Origin: Chondrilla cf. caribensis
Taxonomy: Eukaryota > Porifera > Demospongiae > Chondrillida > Chondrillidae
Direction of reading: 5' to 3'
Assembly: GCA_964020155.1 (NCBI GenBank)
Contig: OZ026558.1
Span: 2,476,163 to 2,540,162 of the forward strand
Length of the DNA stretch: 64,000 nucleotides
In this document: piece after piece, positions 47,329-59,446 of the stretch
How positions within the stretch are numbered: the first letter of the stretch is position 1
How the letters are laid out: each line of letters opens with the position of its first letter
Program-made: the position numbers and the translations under genes
Notes under the pieces: model-generated
Seen by the model: the letters and a program-made list of their open reading frames with translations, nothing else
Told to the model about the DNA's origin: nothing
Database searches by the model: none

Positions 47329-50300
47329 ATTGGGGAATATTTGAAACAAGATTCAAAACTGCACATAACTTGAAAACCATTATGTTAAGGGATGCACCTG
47401 TGACTTCAGTACTGGCTGTGCTCTCAGGACAGGTTAAGGAGGTGGAGCTTTATTTGCACGAAAAGGTACTTTTTGGGAAGGTACATCTTTTAATCTGTAT
47501 GCAGTTATAGGAGTGTAAACACAAGCAAATTCCCATTGTTATATAGTCTTGTACGGTAGACTGTCACTCTAATTACACATAGTAACCACTTATCATCCTA
47601 GATCTCTTTTGAGATACCCCTTAGTCTAAGTTAGTTTGAGATGGTTTTCACACCCTACTTGCCCTCCTTGAGGACACATGTGGATAAGATTGTACAATCC
47701 CTGACTCTCCTCAATCCTGTTCAAACAAACACAACCATTTTGAGTAAGAGTCATAAGACGAGCAAGAGGAGTTGAGTGGTAATTTCAAAATAGAGCAGCT
47801 CTGATCATATTCAAACATACAGTATACTGGGCACAAGTAATGTCACAGTTGCCTGTAGGTTTATGTATAACCGTCTGGGCACCCCTCGTACCCGAAGCTA
47901 TTTAACACATTCTGAATGACATAATTTACAATAATCATGAGTAACCAAGGTGTCGTTTGATCATTTGTCAACCGAGCAAGCGAAATGACTGAAGCAAAAA
48001 GGAGAAGGAACGTTATCATAATTTTTCTCTCAAATGTCTTCAGATGGTCCTGCTTAGTGTAGAATGTCCAATCTCAAGAATAATAAGCCTACAAAATCAA
48101 CTGAAGTATGTTCATCATCTGCTTGCATCTTCAAGTTGATTAATTTAAAAGCGGAACTCCCATTAACGTGCACAACGTGCACCCGTGGGTACCATGTGCT
48201 AATTATGTGCTAATTACCAAGATGACACTATATGTGAGCATGCAAGCGAAAAGGGCCTTTAGCCATTGTTATCATAATGTTCAGGATGTATCAAAACAGC
48301 TAAATAGTTGGAAATTTTCGTTTTATTAGATCAAATTGTTTATATGGTGATAAAAAAAAGTTCTGAAAGCATTGTGTCCATACGATGCGTACTTTTCAAG
48401 AATGAAACATTTTCATCCAACATTCAAAGTCGCCATTTTAAATAATATGGAGTTTCGCAATTTAATCTTGAATGCGGATTCGCCTTGAATGACATCATGA
48501 ATTTCTATTGGTCAGTATGGTATGACATCCTCAGTATATGGATCCAGTGCCAAAAACGGAAGTGAGATGGTTATCCGTTATAACGTTGCACGAAGGGACT
48601 CAAACAAAGATCTGTAGTGCATTAATAGTCGCTCCTATGATCTGAATGATAGCATCATCGTCTGCAGTGTGGAATAGGCTAATACCAAAAACACAAATTT
48701 GACAAAAAATCGCTAAGGGCCCTTTTCACTTGCACATACACATATATGCAAATGTGGTATACTTGATTCACCTTGTAACAAAAGTTAAATGCTTGTTGCT
48801 TGAGTGCTTAATATGTTCCTGAACAAATTGCTTGATTGTATCAAGCTGGGAACTCACCTGCTAAGACAAGAACGATACTTCAGAATCTAGGAGAAAGGAT
48901 CAATACAAGTAAAAAAAACTATTGTGCTATAGATAGTTATCATCAAATTCTTCAAGTGATAGAAAAAGGATAGGTAGGCCAACTAGTATTTAGCAAGATA
49001 CAATAGGTACTTTCAGCCAGTACAGTAATCTACACTGTATAGCTGTGAGCCAGGATTGTTAATTGTTAGGAAAACATTGTCAATTGTTATGAATACTCTG
49101 TTAATAGATAAGCAAGGAACCTCACTCAAAGTGAAATGGCATTAAAGCAATCAAACGTATTCCAACTTGATACATATGTGCACACTGAAATAGTCACATT
49201 GCTATTAAAATTAATAGTTCAACAGTGGTGGAATGTCTAGCCTTGAGTCTTCATCATCTGAACATTTGTTATGCATCAAGTCTCAATGTTTCAACAAGGA
49301 TGTCACTGTTGTCAATCACCATGCACTGAAGCCCTCTAAGTGCTATTCTATTGTAGACAATTTCCATGGTTGGGTAGTGTCTCATCACCATTTTACTGAT
49401 TGTCAATTTGACTCCACCCCTCACAAAAGCTTCATATTATCAAAGTCCCAAGACCCTTTTACGACAATAAATAAAAAGAGGAATAGATTTTGGTCTACAC
49501 CAGACTATTCTGTTATGTACATCTAGTGCAGTAAACCTTGTGTACATGTATTGCTGTAGGGATTGGAGTATAGCAATGAAAATTGGAGGAGAATTGATCA
49601 TGCAGTGGAAGCTAACAGAAGTTTGAGGACATTTGGGATTGATTTTCACCTCAGTAGTATTCCCCCACCAACCTCATTTATTGACCACCTTTGTATGAAT
49701 GAGGCCCTTAAGAATATCAACTGCTGTATTATGAAGCATGAAGAGCATAGATATTCTGGTGAGTCAATAGCAAACCATTCCATGTTTATCTGTTTCAGTT
49801 TCAGTTTTAAACTGGTAACAATCATTCACAGATATACCAGACAACTCTCTGAAGTCCCTGTTAGTTCCACGTGAAAAGTGTTCAGTGGGGATGTGGTTAA
49901 CCCCTAGACAGTGGTATTCTGTTCTTTCAGGATTGAAGGATGCCAAAACATTGAAGGAACTGGATGTTGACATGTCACGAGTAAGACTGTAGACAGTACA
50001 ACCTGTAATACAGTATGTATTGTGTGATCTAATCATTTATATACATTCTTACATTAGGTTACCTCCAGTCTTCATAGAGAGGATATTTCCTCGACTGAAA
50101 TAGTTGCAATAGAGGAAACAGTAGCCACAAGTGACCAGCTTGTCAAAGTTGGTGTTGGATGTTTTAACATGGTGAGGGGTAATCTCTTTGTATACTGGAT
50201 CTCATGCAATCTCTTTTATTGCAATACTGTTGCTTGTTTGTAGATGTCAGATCTTATGCTGTCGATAGTGAAAGGAGTCTCCAGGAACAGGAACATATCT

Positions 50301-53300
50301 GAATTTGGGATAGGCGATGAGGTTTGTATATATGTGAATATTTTCAGCTCTTCATGTCCTTTGGTTGGGTGTACCCTTTGGTTACTTGCTAGCATGTATA
50401 GTCACATTTTGCTACTTGTTGCTTCACTGTTTATTTGGTCCCTGAGGGTCGTGTTCAGTAGTGTGAAGCTTTCTAATGTGTTTCAACCAAATACATGTCC
50501 TATTACATCACTTCCTGTTGTGTCACTTCCTACAGTCGAGCACATGTGTCTTCATGTGCATAGTATGTGTTGCTTGTCTGTGGTTATCCAGCAGTGTGCA
50601 TGTTTGTAATCCAAAGGTCATATGTAGTCTAGCTAGCCCAAACTTCTCATTTCTGTACACATGCAGTACATACAGTGAGAAGCTTCACCTCCGCATCTCC
50701 ATTGATACATTCCATTATATCTTGTAGCTAATTTTGTTGGGCTTTCACTCAAAATTGGTGGACCATAATCCCTGATTAACCCTCTCCCTGTTAGGCACTT
50801 CATAGTATCAGATAGCTCAGACCAATTTCAACTCCAATTTCAAAATTGTAACTGTGTCCCAGTGAGAAAGGTTCTCGCCTCGTCACCATAAATGCTTTTT
50901 TACACATAAAAATATAAACAAACCCGAATGATGGCACTTTCCAGTATGAAAGTGTAGTTTGACTATCATTTAGTATGCTGCTGCATATGATTTGGACTTT
51001 TTGACACACATAACCAGCAGGGTCCTCCCAAGAGAATACCATTTTTCACTAACCATTCTGCATGAGCAACCTTTCAACCTTAGAATGTGATTACATACGC
51101 TATGTGATTGTAATTTGTTAGACTCCCAGTACAGAGATATGTAGCTATCTGATGAAACCAGGGCCATTCTCACCAGGACATGGTCCCAATTTCAAAATTG
51201 GGTGTGAGAATAGGTCTGGGCTATACAAGACTAGGTACTTTAGTGGTTATGTAGAACCGGCATGTTGTCTTCAAGCGGTATGAATTGAATTCCTGTGACA
51301 TATCCATCTTAGTTCACTTATCAAGGTCATCTTGCAATCTGAAGTACCAAAATCATTATAAGCCCTATCATCTCCAATAACCACCTTCCAGTGGGGATAG
51401 TGCATGAAAATGAGAATAATCGCTTGACCTTACTTCTGCCTCCGCCCACACATGGAAATGATAATTTGTGTCTAGAGGCTAGACTGGGACATATTATGTA
51501 CATGACATTATACATGTGGTCATGTTATATCTCAGCTACATTCAGTATGTGCACTATATATATCCAATTTGTAGTATTACGTACTTGAAGTTCTGACATC
51601 TGCTATTTTGTATTATCCTTGCACACTGATAGGATTGGGCAGGAGAACATTGGCACTCTCTATTGGAGACTTTGGCACGCGCTGAACACATTACTCGTTT
51701 GAGGTTAAAGTGTCACTTCATTCATCTTCCTCCACTACTAGGTGAGACTTGTATGTAACTACATATGTTTAGATTGTGTAATGCTAGTTCCCCTCACAGA
51801 TGTTCAATGACACCATTTATTGATAAGAAGCATACCAAAACTGATTATTTGATCCCAATTGTGTGCACACAGTCAGGTGTGGATAATTCTTCATAATACA
51901 AACCATCCCAATTCCATTTCTGACTGAGTGGTACAGTACACACTATACCTATTCTGCTCACTCTACTTTTAACCTTCTACTCAGTAAAGTTTCCACTGGT
52001 ACTACAGTATAGTGTTTGGTTCCACTCTGTACAGGTGACAATTGGTGTCAACTCATCATAGATGGTCCAATGTCTAGACCTGTGTGTCACCTTGAGCTAG
52101 AACTAACCCCAGCTGAATGGGGAGTGTTGCTAAGTAGAGTAAATCATGCTGAACGACTGGAAGAACTCAGTTTGGAAATTATCTTAGTGAGTGGTACATT
52201 GTGTTTGTGTGGTCAAGTGTGTAAATATACTTTTACATGTGCATGTGTGCTTGTCTGCTATGTATTTGGTAATGGAGTGATCTTTGGCTGTTCCCACTAT
52301 TTGTACATTGACGTTTGTTGTTGTATATGCTGGATTGTAGGTTGTAAGCATACATGTGTGTATGTGTCCAAATGTGCATTTGTACTCTTGCATGTGTGTG
52401 CATGTGCATGTATGTATCTATGTTTGTGTATAATATTATTGTGTTTGACACTGTGTATGTACATGTGCTTGTATCCTGTTGAGTTAGCGTATCAAAAGGA
52501 AAAGTGTGCACGTATATGTCATACGTGTACACTTCCCTTGATATGTGCACAGCAGGTAACTGAGGTCAATTAGTTGACCTTCAACACCTGTCTCAAGGGC
52601 AAACATCATAACAATGACACATGCATTCAATAAACATTACAAACATTACAACATGAGAACATCGTTAGTGCTGTTTTCATTGAAATTGTCAGACTCTCTT
52701 GTCCCATAAAATTATATTCAACCATAGCTCATAGATGGCTTATTGCACATTATTTGGTGCTACATACGTAGCAATTGTTTTGTAGGATACAAGCCAGTGA
52801 TGGTTTCCTCTTCTGAGTTGGAGACCTTGGAGCTGGGATCAAGGTTTAATTGATATAAATGTTGTTCAATGTTGTTTTCAATGAAACGATGAAATTTTGG
52901 AAGGTCTCAGAATGTACAAGATGATGTAAATGTACATTGTGTGTGTAAAGAGTATATGTGTATGTGCATGTGAAAAGGGCCCTTAGCGATTTTTTGTCCA
53001 ATGCGTGTTTTTGGTATTGTTTGATAGCCTATTCCACACTGCAGACGATGGCGCTATCGTTTAAATCATAGGAGCGACTATTTATGCACTACAGGTCTTT
53101 GTTTGAGTCCCTCCGCACAACGTTATAATGGATAACAGGTTCATTTCCGTTTTTGGCACTGGATCCGTATACTGAAGATGTCATACCATACTGACCAATG
53201 GAAATTCATGACGTCATTCAAGGCGAATCCACACTCAAAATGGAACTGCATAACTCTGTATAATTTAAAATGGCGACTTTGAACATTTGACGAAATGCTA

Positions 53301-54189
53301 TGTTCTCGAAAAGTACAAATCGTATCGACATAACACTTTCAAAACTTATTCTTTATCACTATAAGCAATTTGATTGAATATAACAAAAACCGTAAATTTT
53401 GTGTTATTTCGCTGTTTTGATACATTCTGAACATTTTGATAACAATGGCTAAGGGCCCTTTTTGCTAGCACGCTCACATATGTGTGTGCCGTACAATGTC
53501 ATATGTATATGAGGTATACGTGTATGATAATGCGCATGTTGATTCAACTTGAAAGCTTTGTAATAAGGACATAAAATTAAGATCCCAAAGTGTCCTTAAT
53601 AAGAGGTTTCACTGTGTATGAACATGTATGTGTGTGGTTGGGGAAGGGGATGGGTGTGTTTGGCTTTTAATGTAGATTGTACTGGTATATTTATCGTGTA
53701 CATGTATGCTTGACATGTGTTTACTTCTATTAATATTATGCTTTCATTTATTATTCACTCAAAGTTTACACTGTGTGACTTATTGTTTATTCTGTTAGCC
53801 TGGGGGATCTCATGATGATGTTGATGATGATGTTGTTAGAAGAGTGGAAGATGTATGGTCTAATTGTACTTTGAAGAAAGTGAACCTTGAGTTTTGGGTA
53901 GGTTTGCAGTTATTCATAACTGACTATGCTTTGTTATGATGTATATTTGTATGGTTCTCTAAATAGTTCCCTAGTGACATCGCAAAACCAATGTATAATC
54001 TTTTGGGTGCTGTGATGAGAGGAATTACTGCCAACAACAATGATGTCAACTTTGTTTTGAAAGGATGGAGTGGCAGACTGAACAAAGATCATCTCATTTC
54101 ACAACTTGGTCAGGAACATGTGAAGCAGTTTGAGGTTGTAGAGAGGGGAATTTGCACTTACTTTATATCACGTCCTCATGCTTCAACTG
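47329..54189 (+). CDS. Receptor B: leucine-rich-repeat-like exons
   Basis: Nine exons: 47329-47465, 49560-49758, 49832-49980, 50058-50171, 50244-50321, 51633-51741, 52035-52186, 53799-53897, 53967-54189. All have GT..AG sites and the same phases as A. Leucine patterns include NLKTIMLRDAPVTSVLAVL, RSLRTFGIDFH, DAKTLKELDVDMSR, NISEFGIGDE, HITRLRLKCHF and CTLKKVNLEFW. Divergence from A clusters at exon ends: YLHEK for SIV at the first, extra GL at the start of the second. The region is the presumed sensor. Introns hold two family 3 MITEs and one family 2 MITE. Confidence 0.85.
48231..48747 (+). mobile_element. MITE family 3, copy 2 (receptor B intron)
   Basis: Same ends and interior as 43,869-44,405 (GCAAGCGAAAAGGGCC ... 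GGGCCCTTTTCACTTGCAC). It lies in about 1.2 kb (47,822-49,030) with no counterpart in the matching A intron. Confidence 0.8.
50825..51210 (+). mobile_element. MITE family 2, single copy in receptor B intron
   Basis: Inverted ends: 'ccaatttcaaaattgtaact' with GTGTCCCAGTGAGAAAGG on the left, and TTCTCACCAGGACATGGTCC with 'caatttcaaaattggg' on the right. Orthologous in position to 18,440-19,375 in A, so it was present before the duplication. Confidence 0.65.
52953..53483 (-). mobile_element. MITE family 3, copy 3 (inverted, receptor B intron)
   Basis: Reverse orientation of the family, from 'gtgaaaagggcccttagcga' to 'ggctaagggccctttttgct'. Contains the same internal 'gtcgctcc'/'ggcgacttt' landmarks. 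Confidence 0.8.
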
Positions 54190-54256
54190 GTGAGTTGTGT
54201 GTGTTAATGTATTAACAATGTTGTTGTTGACCATGTTATTGTGTGTTTCTCTTCAG

Positions 54257-54575
54257 AGAATGTGGAAAGTTCCCTGACCTCTGAGAAGTCCTCCTCTGAA
54301 GTTGTTCCAGTCGATCTCCCATCTCCTCACAACCCACCAGGTATGTTGTATGTCACATTATGAGAGGACATTGTAGTCTGTAGGACTCCTTGAGTAGCCT
54401 CTTCCACATTTGATCAACCATTGTAAGATCTTCACATCTTACGTTCCAGTACTTTTATCGTGTGCACCAATAAGTCTAATCCAGTCTCACTTGTACTCAA
54501 TCTAGTACAATGTCTGCACACACTGGGTTCAGTATGTAACCATGTATTATGCTCTACATGCAGTGTGAGTATGTA

Positions 54576-54613
<38 letters not shown>

Positions 54614-54850
54614 GTGTGTGTGTGTGTGTGTGTGTGTGCCTGCATATATGCCTTCATGTCTGTGTGTTGTCATATTTCAGTATGTGTACGTGGATATGTC
54701 ATTACATGTACTTGTCTACATACTCACTATATGTACTTGTCTACATACTCACTACATGTACTTGTCTACATACTCACTACATGTACTTGTCTACAGGTGA
54801 TCAAAGTTCTTGTGTGAATGTACCCATCAAAGACCAGTTGACTGTCCATG
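54257..54850 (+). CDS. Receptor B: Ser/Thr/Pro linker exons
   Basis: Two symmetric phase-1 exons, 54257-54340 (ENVESSLTSEKSSSEVVPVD, LPSPHNPPG, one residue different from A) and 54797-54850 (GDQSSCVNVPIKDQLTVHG). The second differs strongly from its A counterpart in both length and sequence but is nearly identical to C (63655-63708). Confidence 0.8.
54582..54643 (+). repeat. (GT)n microsatellite
   Basis: GT tract in the linker intron of B; A has only a short GTGTGTGTG at the same place. Confidence 0.95.
54700..54796 (+). repeat. 25-bp minisatellite abutting a splice acceptor (B)
   Basis: About four units of the array described at 22,925; the last unit forms the TCTACAG acceptor of the exon at 54797. 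Confidence 0.9.
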
Positions 54851-54928
54851 GTGAGTTAATGATATTCACGATGACACGATGTTGTCTCCTCATGTTCTCT
54901 TGACATCCGGACCTCTTCATTCCAACAG

Positions 54929-55260
54929 ATCAGACTCCATCAGATATTGGATTGCTAGCTGTTTGGGAGGAGGTTCCAAAGTGGGAACTCCTCATCAACC
55001 TAGGTGTCCGTTTGGTGGATGTAGAGTCTTTGATGCATGAGAAGATGGGAGGACTGAAGGCATTACATATTTGGCAGAGTGGGCGATGTAAGGGTATTCC
55101 CCCAACCTGGACCTCCCTTCTCGAAGCTGTTGAAACCACTGCAGGACCCATCCCTAGAGCAGAGTTAGAGGTCAAAGTGTTCTCTGAGAAGACATGGACA
55201 CTGGTGAGGATTGTGGTTGTAGTGAACACTGGTGAGCATTGTGCCTGTAGTGAACACTGA
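54929..55260 (+). CDS. Receptor B: C-terminal death-like domain exon
   Basis: Opens in phase 1 after TTCCAACAG. Death-fold core: LLAVWEEVPKWELLINLGV, GLKALHIWQSGRCKG and PPTWTSLLEAVETTAG, then RAELEVKVFSEKTWTL. Where A stops (TWTD, TGA), B continues in frame into the 28-bp minisatellite (VRIVVVVNTGEHCACSEH) and stops at 55258-55260. Alternatively the donor ACACTG-GTGAGG at 55203/55204 is used and the transcript splices on. Death domains recruit partners by homotypic binding; a C-terminal position in a NACHT protein is unusual. The total B product would be 1223 residues with exon 1. Confidence 0.8.
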
Positions 55261-56430
55261 TGAGCATTGTGCTTATAGTGGATACTGGTGAGCATTGCGC
55301 TTGTAGTGGACATGGTGAGCATTGTGCTTGTAGTGGCCTGTATATAGTGAACACTGGTGAGCATTGTGCTTGTAGTGGACACTGGTGAGCATTGCGCTTG
55401 TAGTGGACACTGGTGAGCATTGTGCTTGTAGTGGACTGTATGTAGTGAACACTGGTGAGCATTGTGCTTGTAGTGGACACTGGTGAGCATTGTGCTTGTA
55501 GTGAACACTGGTGAGCATTGTGCTTGTAGTGGACACTGGTGAGCATTGTGCTTGTAGTGGACACTGGTGAGCATTGTGCTTGTAGTGGACACTGGTGAGC
55601 ATTGTGCTTGTAGTGGACACTGGTGAGCATTGTGCTTGTAGTGGACACTGGTGAGCATTGTGCTTGTAGTGGACACTGGTGAACATTGTGCTTGTAGGGA
55701 ACACTGGTGAGCATTGTGCTTGTAGTGGACACTGGTGAACATTGTGCTTGTAGTGGACACTGGTGAGCATTGTGCTTGTAGTGGACACTGGTGAACATTG
55801 TGCTTGTAGGGGACACTGGTGAGTGTTGTGTTTGTAGTGGACACTGGTGAGCATTGTGCTTATAGTGGACACTGGTGAGCACTGTGCTTGTAGTGGACAC
55901 TGGTGAGCATTGCGCTTGTAGTGGACACTGGTGAGCATTGTGCTTGTAGTGGACTGTATGTAGTGAACACTGGTGAGCATTGTGCTTGTAGTGGACACTG
56001 GTGAGCATTGTGCTTGTAGTGAACACTGGTGAGCATTGTGCTTGTAGTGGACACTGGTGAGCATTGTGCTTGTAGTGGACACTGGTGAGCATTGTGCTTG
56101 TAGTGGACACTGGTGAGCATTGTGCTTGTAGTGGACACTGGTGAGCATTGTGCTTGTAGTGGACACTGGTGAACATTGTGCTTGTAGGGAACACTGGTGA
56201 GCATTGTGCTTGTAGTGGACACTGGTGAACATTGTGCTTGTAGGGGACACTGGTGAGCATTGTGCTTGTAGTGGACACTGGTGAACATTGTGCTTGTAGG
56301 GGACACTGGTGAGTGTTGTGTTTGTAGTGGACACTGGTGAGCATTGTGCTTATAGTGGACACTGGTGAGCACTGTGCTTGTAGTGGACACTGGTGAGCAT
56401 TGTGCTTGTAGTGGACTGTATGTACCTAGG
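55196..56430 (+). repeat. 28-bp minisatellite fused to receptor B terminal exon
   Basis: About 44 units of 28 bases (GGACACTGGTGAGC plus ATTGTGCTTGTAGT) with a higher-order duplication of about 500 bases ('ggactgtatgtagtgaacac' at 55,433 and 55,952). The first unit overlaps the final coding bases of the death-domain exon (ACATGGACACTGGTGAGG). The minus-strand frames of up to 396 codons across it exist because the unit lacks stops in that direction; they are not treated as genes. Confidence 0.95.
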
Positions 56431-57358
56431 TCCCAAGTGTCCCTGTGTAGGAGGACAGTCCTTGTGTTGGCTGCTGTGTCCCAATATCCTACTCCTCCCA
56501 TACACCCTGGGATGACCCCTCCCCTACCCCCTGTGTCCCATCTGTACTGTCCACTACATGCAGTCCTGGTCACCTCACATGAAGTACACTAGTGCTATGT
56601 CATTGTGTGGTCTCATGGGCTGGCCCACATCCCCTCCACTGCTCATACTGTAGACACTGTCAGTGTTGTATTGAATCTATTATATCCACACAGGAATCCT
56701 GATTAGACATGGAGTTTGAGAATTAAATATTTGCCTTGCAATTGTAGAGAACTATAAAAGAGATTGTTAAATTTTACTGTATAATAGTATGTATTATTGC
56801 ATAACAATATTATTAATAATAATTATTATATCAGTTTTGTTTATTTCTTATCATTGTATTCATTACATAATATTATAAATAATTATAAGTGAACTAATAT
56901 TAAAATTAATATACTATAATATTATAATTCATAACATTTTATACAATACATACATTATACATACAGCTTCAATTGAAGGTCTAATCTCATGATCTGTTAT
57001 GGCTTCCTGTAGTAGAGAATTGATAAACAATAGGTTGTTTATTGTAAACAATGTGACCATGATTCATATGACCTTTCAGCTATCTATATACACAAGCACA
57101 CATACCTGAACAGATATCATACACGCATACATGTACATGTACGATTGTACAAAATGGCACAAAACACACATGATATGGTAGAGACCCATGCTATAGTTCC
57201 AGTAATGGTATGGATTGTGAGTGGATGAGCTTTCACGTGGCTAGTTTGTAACTGATGTAGACCTTCATGGTTGATGGTACTTTTACCATCATTTCTTACA
57301 AATAAATGGAAACTTATTACTCACAAACCATATCAACACACACATGTACATATGTAAC
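56431..57358. other. Receptor B 3' flank
   Basis: Homologous to the flank after A, AT-rich, without genes. Shares the 'ttgataaacaataggttg' element once. Confidence 0.6.
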
Positions 57359-57779
57359 GTGTCAAGCGAAAAGGTACCTGAACGATTTTTTCGTGAAATC
57401 GCCGTTTGTTACTATTTTTAGAGTACAATGACGTATGGACCCGATTAAACGTGTTTCGATTCCGTATACCCTCTAAATCTACAGATACGATCATCTTTGG
57501 TCAGAGTACGTGAACGGCCATTGTTAGAAACAGGCCGTTGAAGTTTTACTTCCGTTTCTCCGTATTATGATCCGTTCTCAATTGCGTCATTGTTCATTGC
57601 GCAATAATAACTGGTTCAAATCAGTTATTACATATAGTTATATAGTTATATATAGTTATATATAGTTATATATTTGAAATAATGATAAGCACACGGTTTG
57701 CTGTGTGCACATATACATGTAATAATAATAAAAAAAACAAACCTAAGAGATAAAGTCAATATTGTAATCGTTGTTGATG
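57359..57779. other. Unassigned, MITE-like start
   Basis: Begins with 'gtcaagcgaaaaggtacctg', reminiscent of the family 3 terminus, then unique CpG-containing sequence and a 'tatagttata' repeat (57,633-57,673). No gene seen. Confidence 0.3.
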
Positions 57780-58778
57780 GACTTCATAGTGCCCAGCACC
57801 GCAGCAGCATTGCCCCTCTATATAGCCACCGATATCCTCTGTTGAAGAAAGTGAAAGGATTGTGCCTCCCCAGATTCCGACTTGAGGCGGTGCCCAAGTT
57901 CACGAAGGAACTGTGAGCCTCTGGGCCAAAGACACCTGTTGTCTCAATGGCCACAGGTACAAAATGGTGGCTTGCTTCCAACTCTGTGTACTTAGTTCGT
58001 TTCCTTTGTTCAGCCTGGGCTGCGACTGTGCCAGCTTCCCTGGTTGCCAGATGGGTATGGGAGGGGGCAAACGTGTCAGGACATGTGGCATCCCAAACCA
58101 GAACTCGGCCGGTCTTCCAAGGCACAATGGTGGCCCCATCGGGCCGTTTCCCATTTGATAGGCAGATGCCAGTTGGCTCCAGTTGAGAGGGCATCCCCGC
58201 TGATGTTAACGCTCTCTTGATGATGTCATTGATGGCTGCGTGGCGGGGGTGTCTACCCTGACTCTTGCGGCAACTTAGTCCATGTAGGCCTTGGTGGCTC
58301 ACTAGTGTATGGCAGTGTTGGCACTTGTGAGGTTGGCACAGTGTGAGTCCTAGGCGGAGCCCCATGGCCACACGGATTACCTCATTGTCCATTCGCAATC
58401 CTAAAGAAGACACCGGAAAAGCATGCAGCCATGCTCCAGACTTCTTTGCACAAGCAGCGAGCAGGCGGGCTCGAGTGAGTGAATCTGGGGTCCTTATAGG
58501 CTGATGTCACTCGGGGAGTATCCCAAGACTTCTGGAGGAAAGAAGCTGGTGCACGTGGAGGTGGTTCATCATGCCCACTACTCCAAAAGGCTAGAGCCTC
58601 ACTGTGGGCAGGGCTAGGTGCGTCTCGTAACCTTGGTGGCAGGATCTGGTGGGTGAGCTCGGAGGAACCAGCAGCAGAGGCCAAAAAGGCAGAAGGTGCA
58701 AGCTGAGTTGCACTCCGAATCCCAAGACCACCAGACCACACAGGGAGGACAGCTTGGGCCCACGCCGGGTCATTGGCA
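57780..58778 (-). pseudogene. 5'-truncated retrotransposon 3' end with zinc-knuckle and nuclease-like motifs
   Basis: The minus strand reads, from 58778, AWAQAVLPVWSGGLGIRSAT and QLAPSAFLASAAGSSELTHQ. A frameshift near 58,400 follows, then SSLGLRMDNEVIRVAMGLRL; CQHCHTLVSHQGLHGLSCRK (CxxC...H...C zinc-binding spacing); RHPRHAAINDIIKRAL; KRPDGATIVPW; VLVWDATCPDTFAPSH (a PD..D/W.D pattern like PD-(D/E)XK nucleases); and RKRTKYTELEASHHFVPVAI ETTGVFGPEA. I recognise this as the 3' end of an RT polyprotein common in cnidarian, mollusc and sponge genomes (recalled, not searched). The R2-like zinc plus nuclease assignment is inference. No RT active site is present. Confidence 0.75.
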
Positions 58779-59446
58779 TAATAATATATAATACTAATAT
58801 ATAATCAGTTATTTAAAATATGGAGGATCGTCGTCGTTGATACTAATATTTTTATTTGATTGATTCTTGACTTTGAAACCTTTCACAGACTACGTTCGAT
58901 ACAAGATTAAATTGAAGCGTTTAAATTTCGACCAGCAGAAGAAGACATCCAGCAATCTCTTTCAAATCTGTTTTGCGGGAAACAATGTATGTTTCGCGGT
59001 AGATGATGTAATGCTGTCCGTACGTGTCCGTAGACTTAGAAAAAACATGGCGGATCGATGCCTTTAACGAGGCAACGAGCTCAAAAACGACTAAGTCGTT
59101 GAAGCTAGCTATACCGTATCTACACACTCCTAGAGGTCTCTCACCCTTGCATTGCAGAAATAACACACTTTGTGATGAGATGGTTGTCACATTTCCAATA
59201 AACCCAACTGACCTATCAACCACTTCCACACAACATCACAGACTGTGAAGAATGGGACAGAGGATACAGCAGTGAAAGTGGTACGTAACTGCAAGGACAA
59301 TACTAGTGGAAGTGGGAGCTGTCCCATGAATTCAGCCACAAACTAGCCATGTCCATCCGACCATCCTGAGTAAATGTACAAATAGACCAGTACACACAGT
59401 ACACAGTATTCACAGGCATAGGGCAAGGTTTGGTAGGCTGTATCAA
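58779..59446. other. No clear gene
   Basis: AT-rich start, then a CpG-containing stretch with an open minus frame (58,921-59,229) lacking domains. From 59,245 the sequence matches 25,745-25,940 before R2; 59,120-59,245 is absent there. Confidence 0.4.

Noticed and set aside
52016..52573. 185-codon + strand frame in receptor B
   Set aside because: The exon ends at 52186 with a good donor matching A; the rest is GT-rich intron read-through.
54930..56573. Minus-strand frames of 237-396 codons across the 28-bp array
   Set aside because: They are the translated minisatellite (repeating STTSTMLTSVHYKHN-type peptide) open in all three minus frames because the unit has no stops there; no start context, splice sites or homology.
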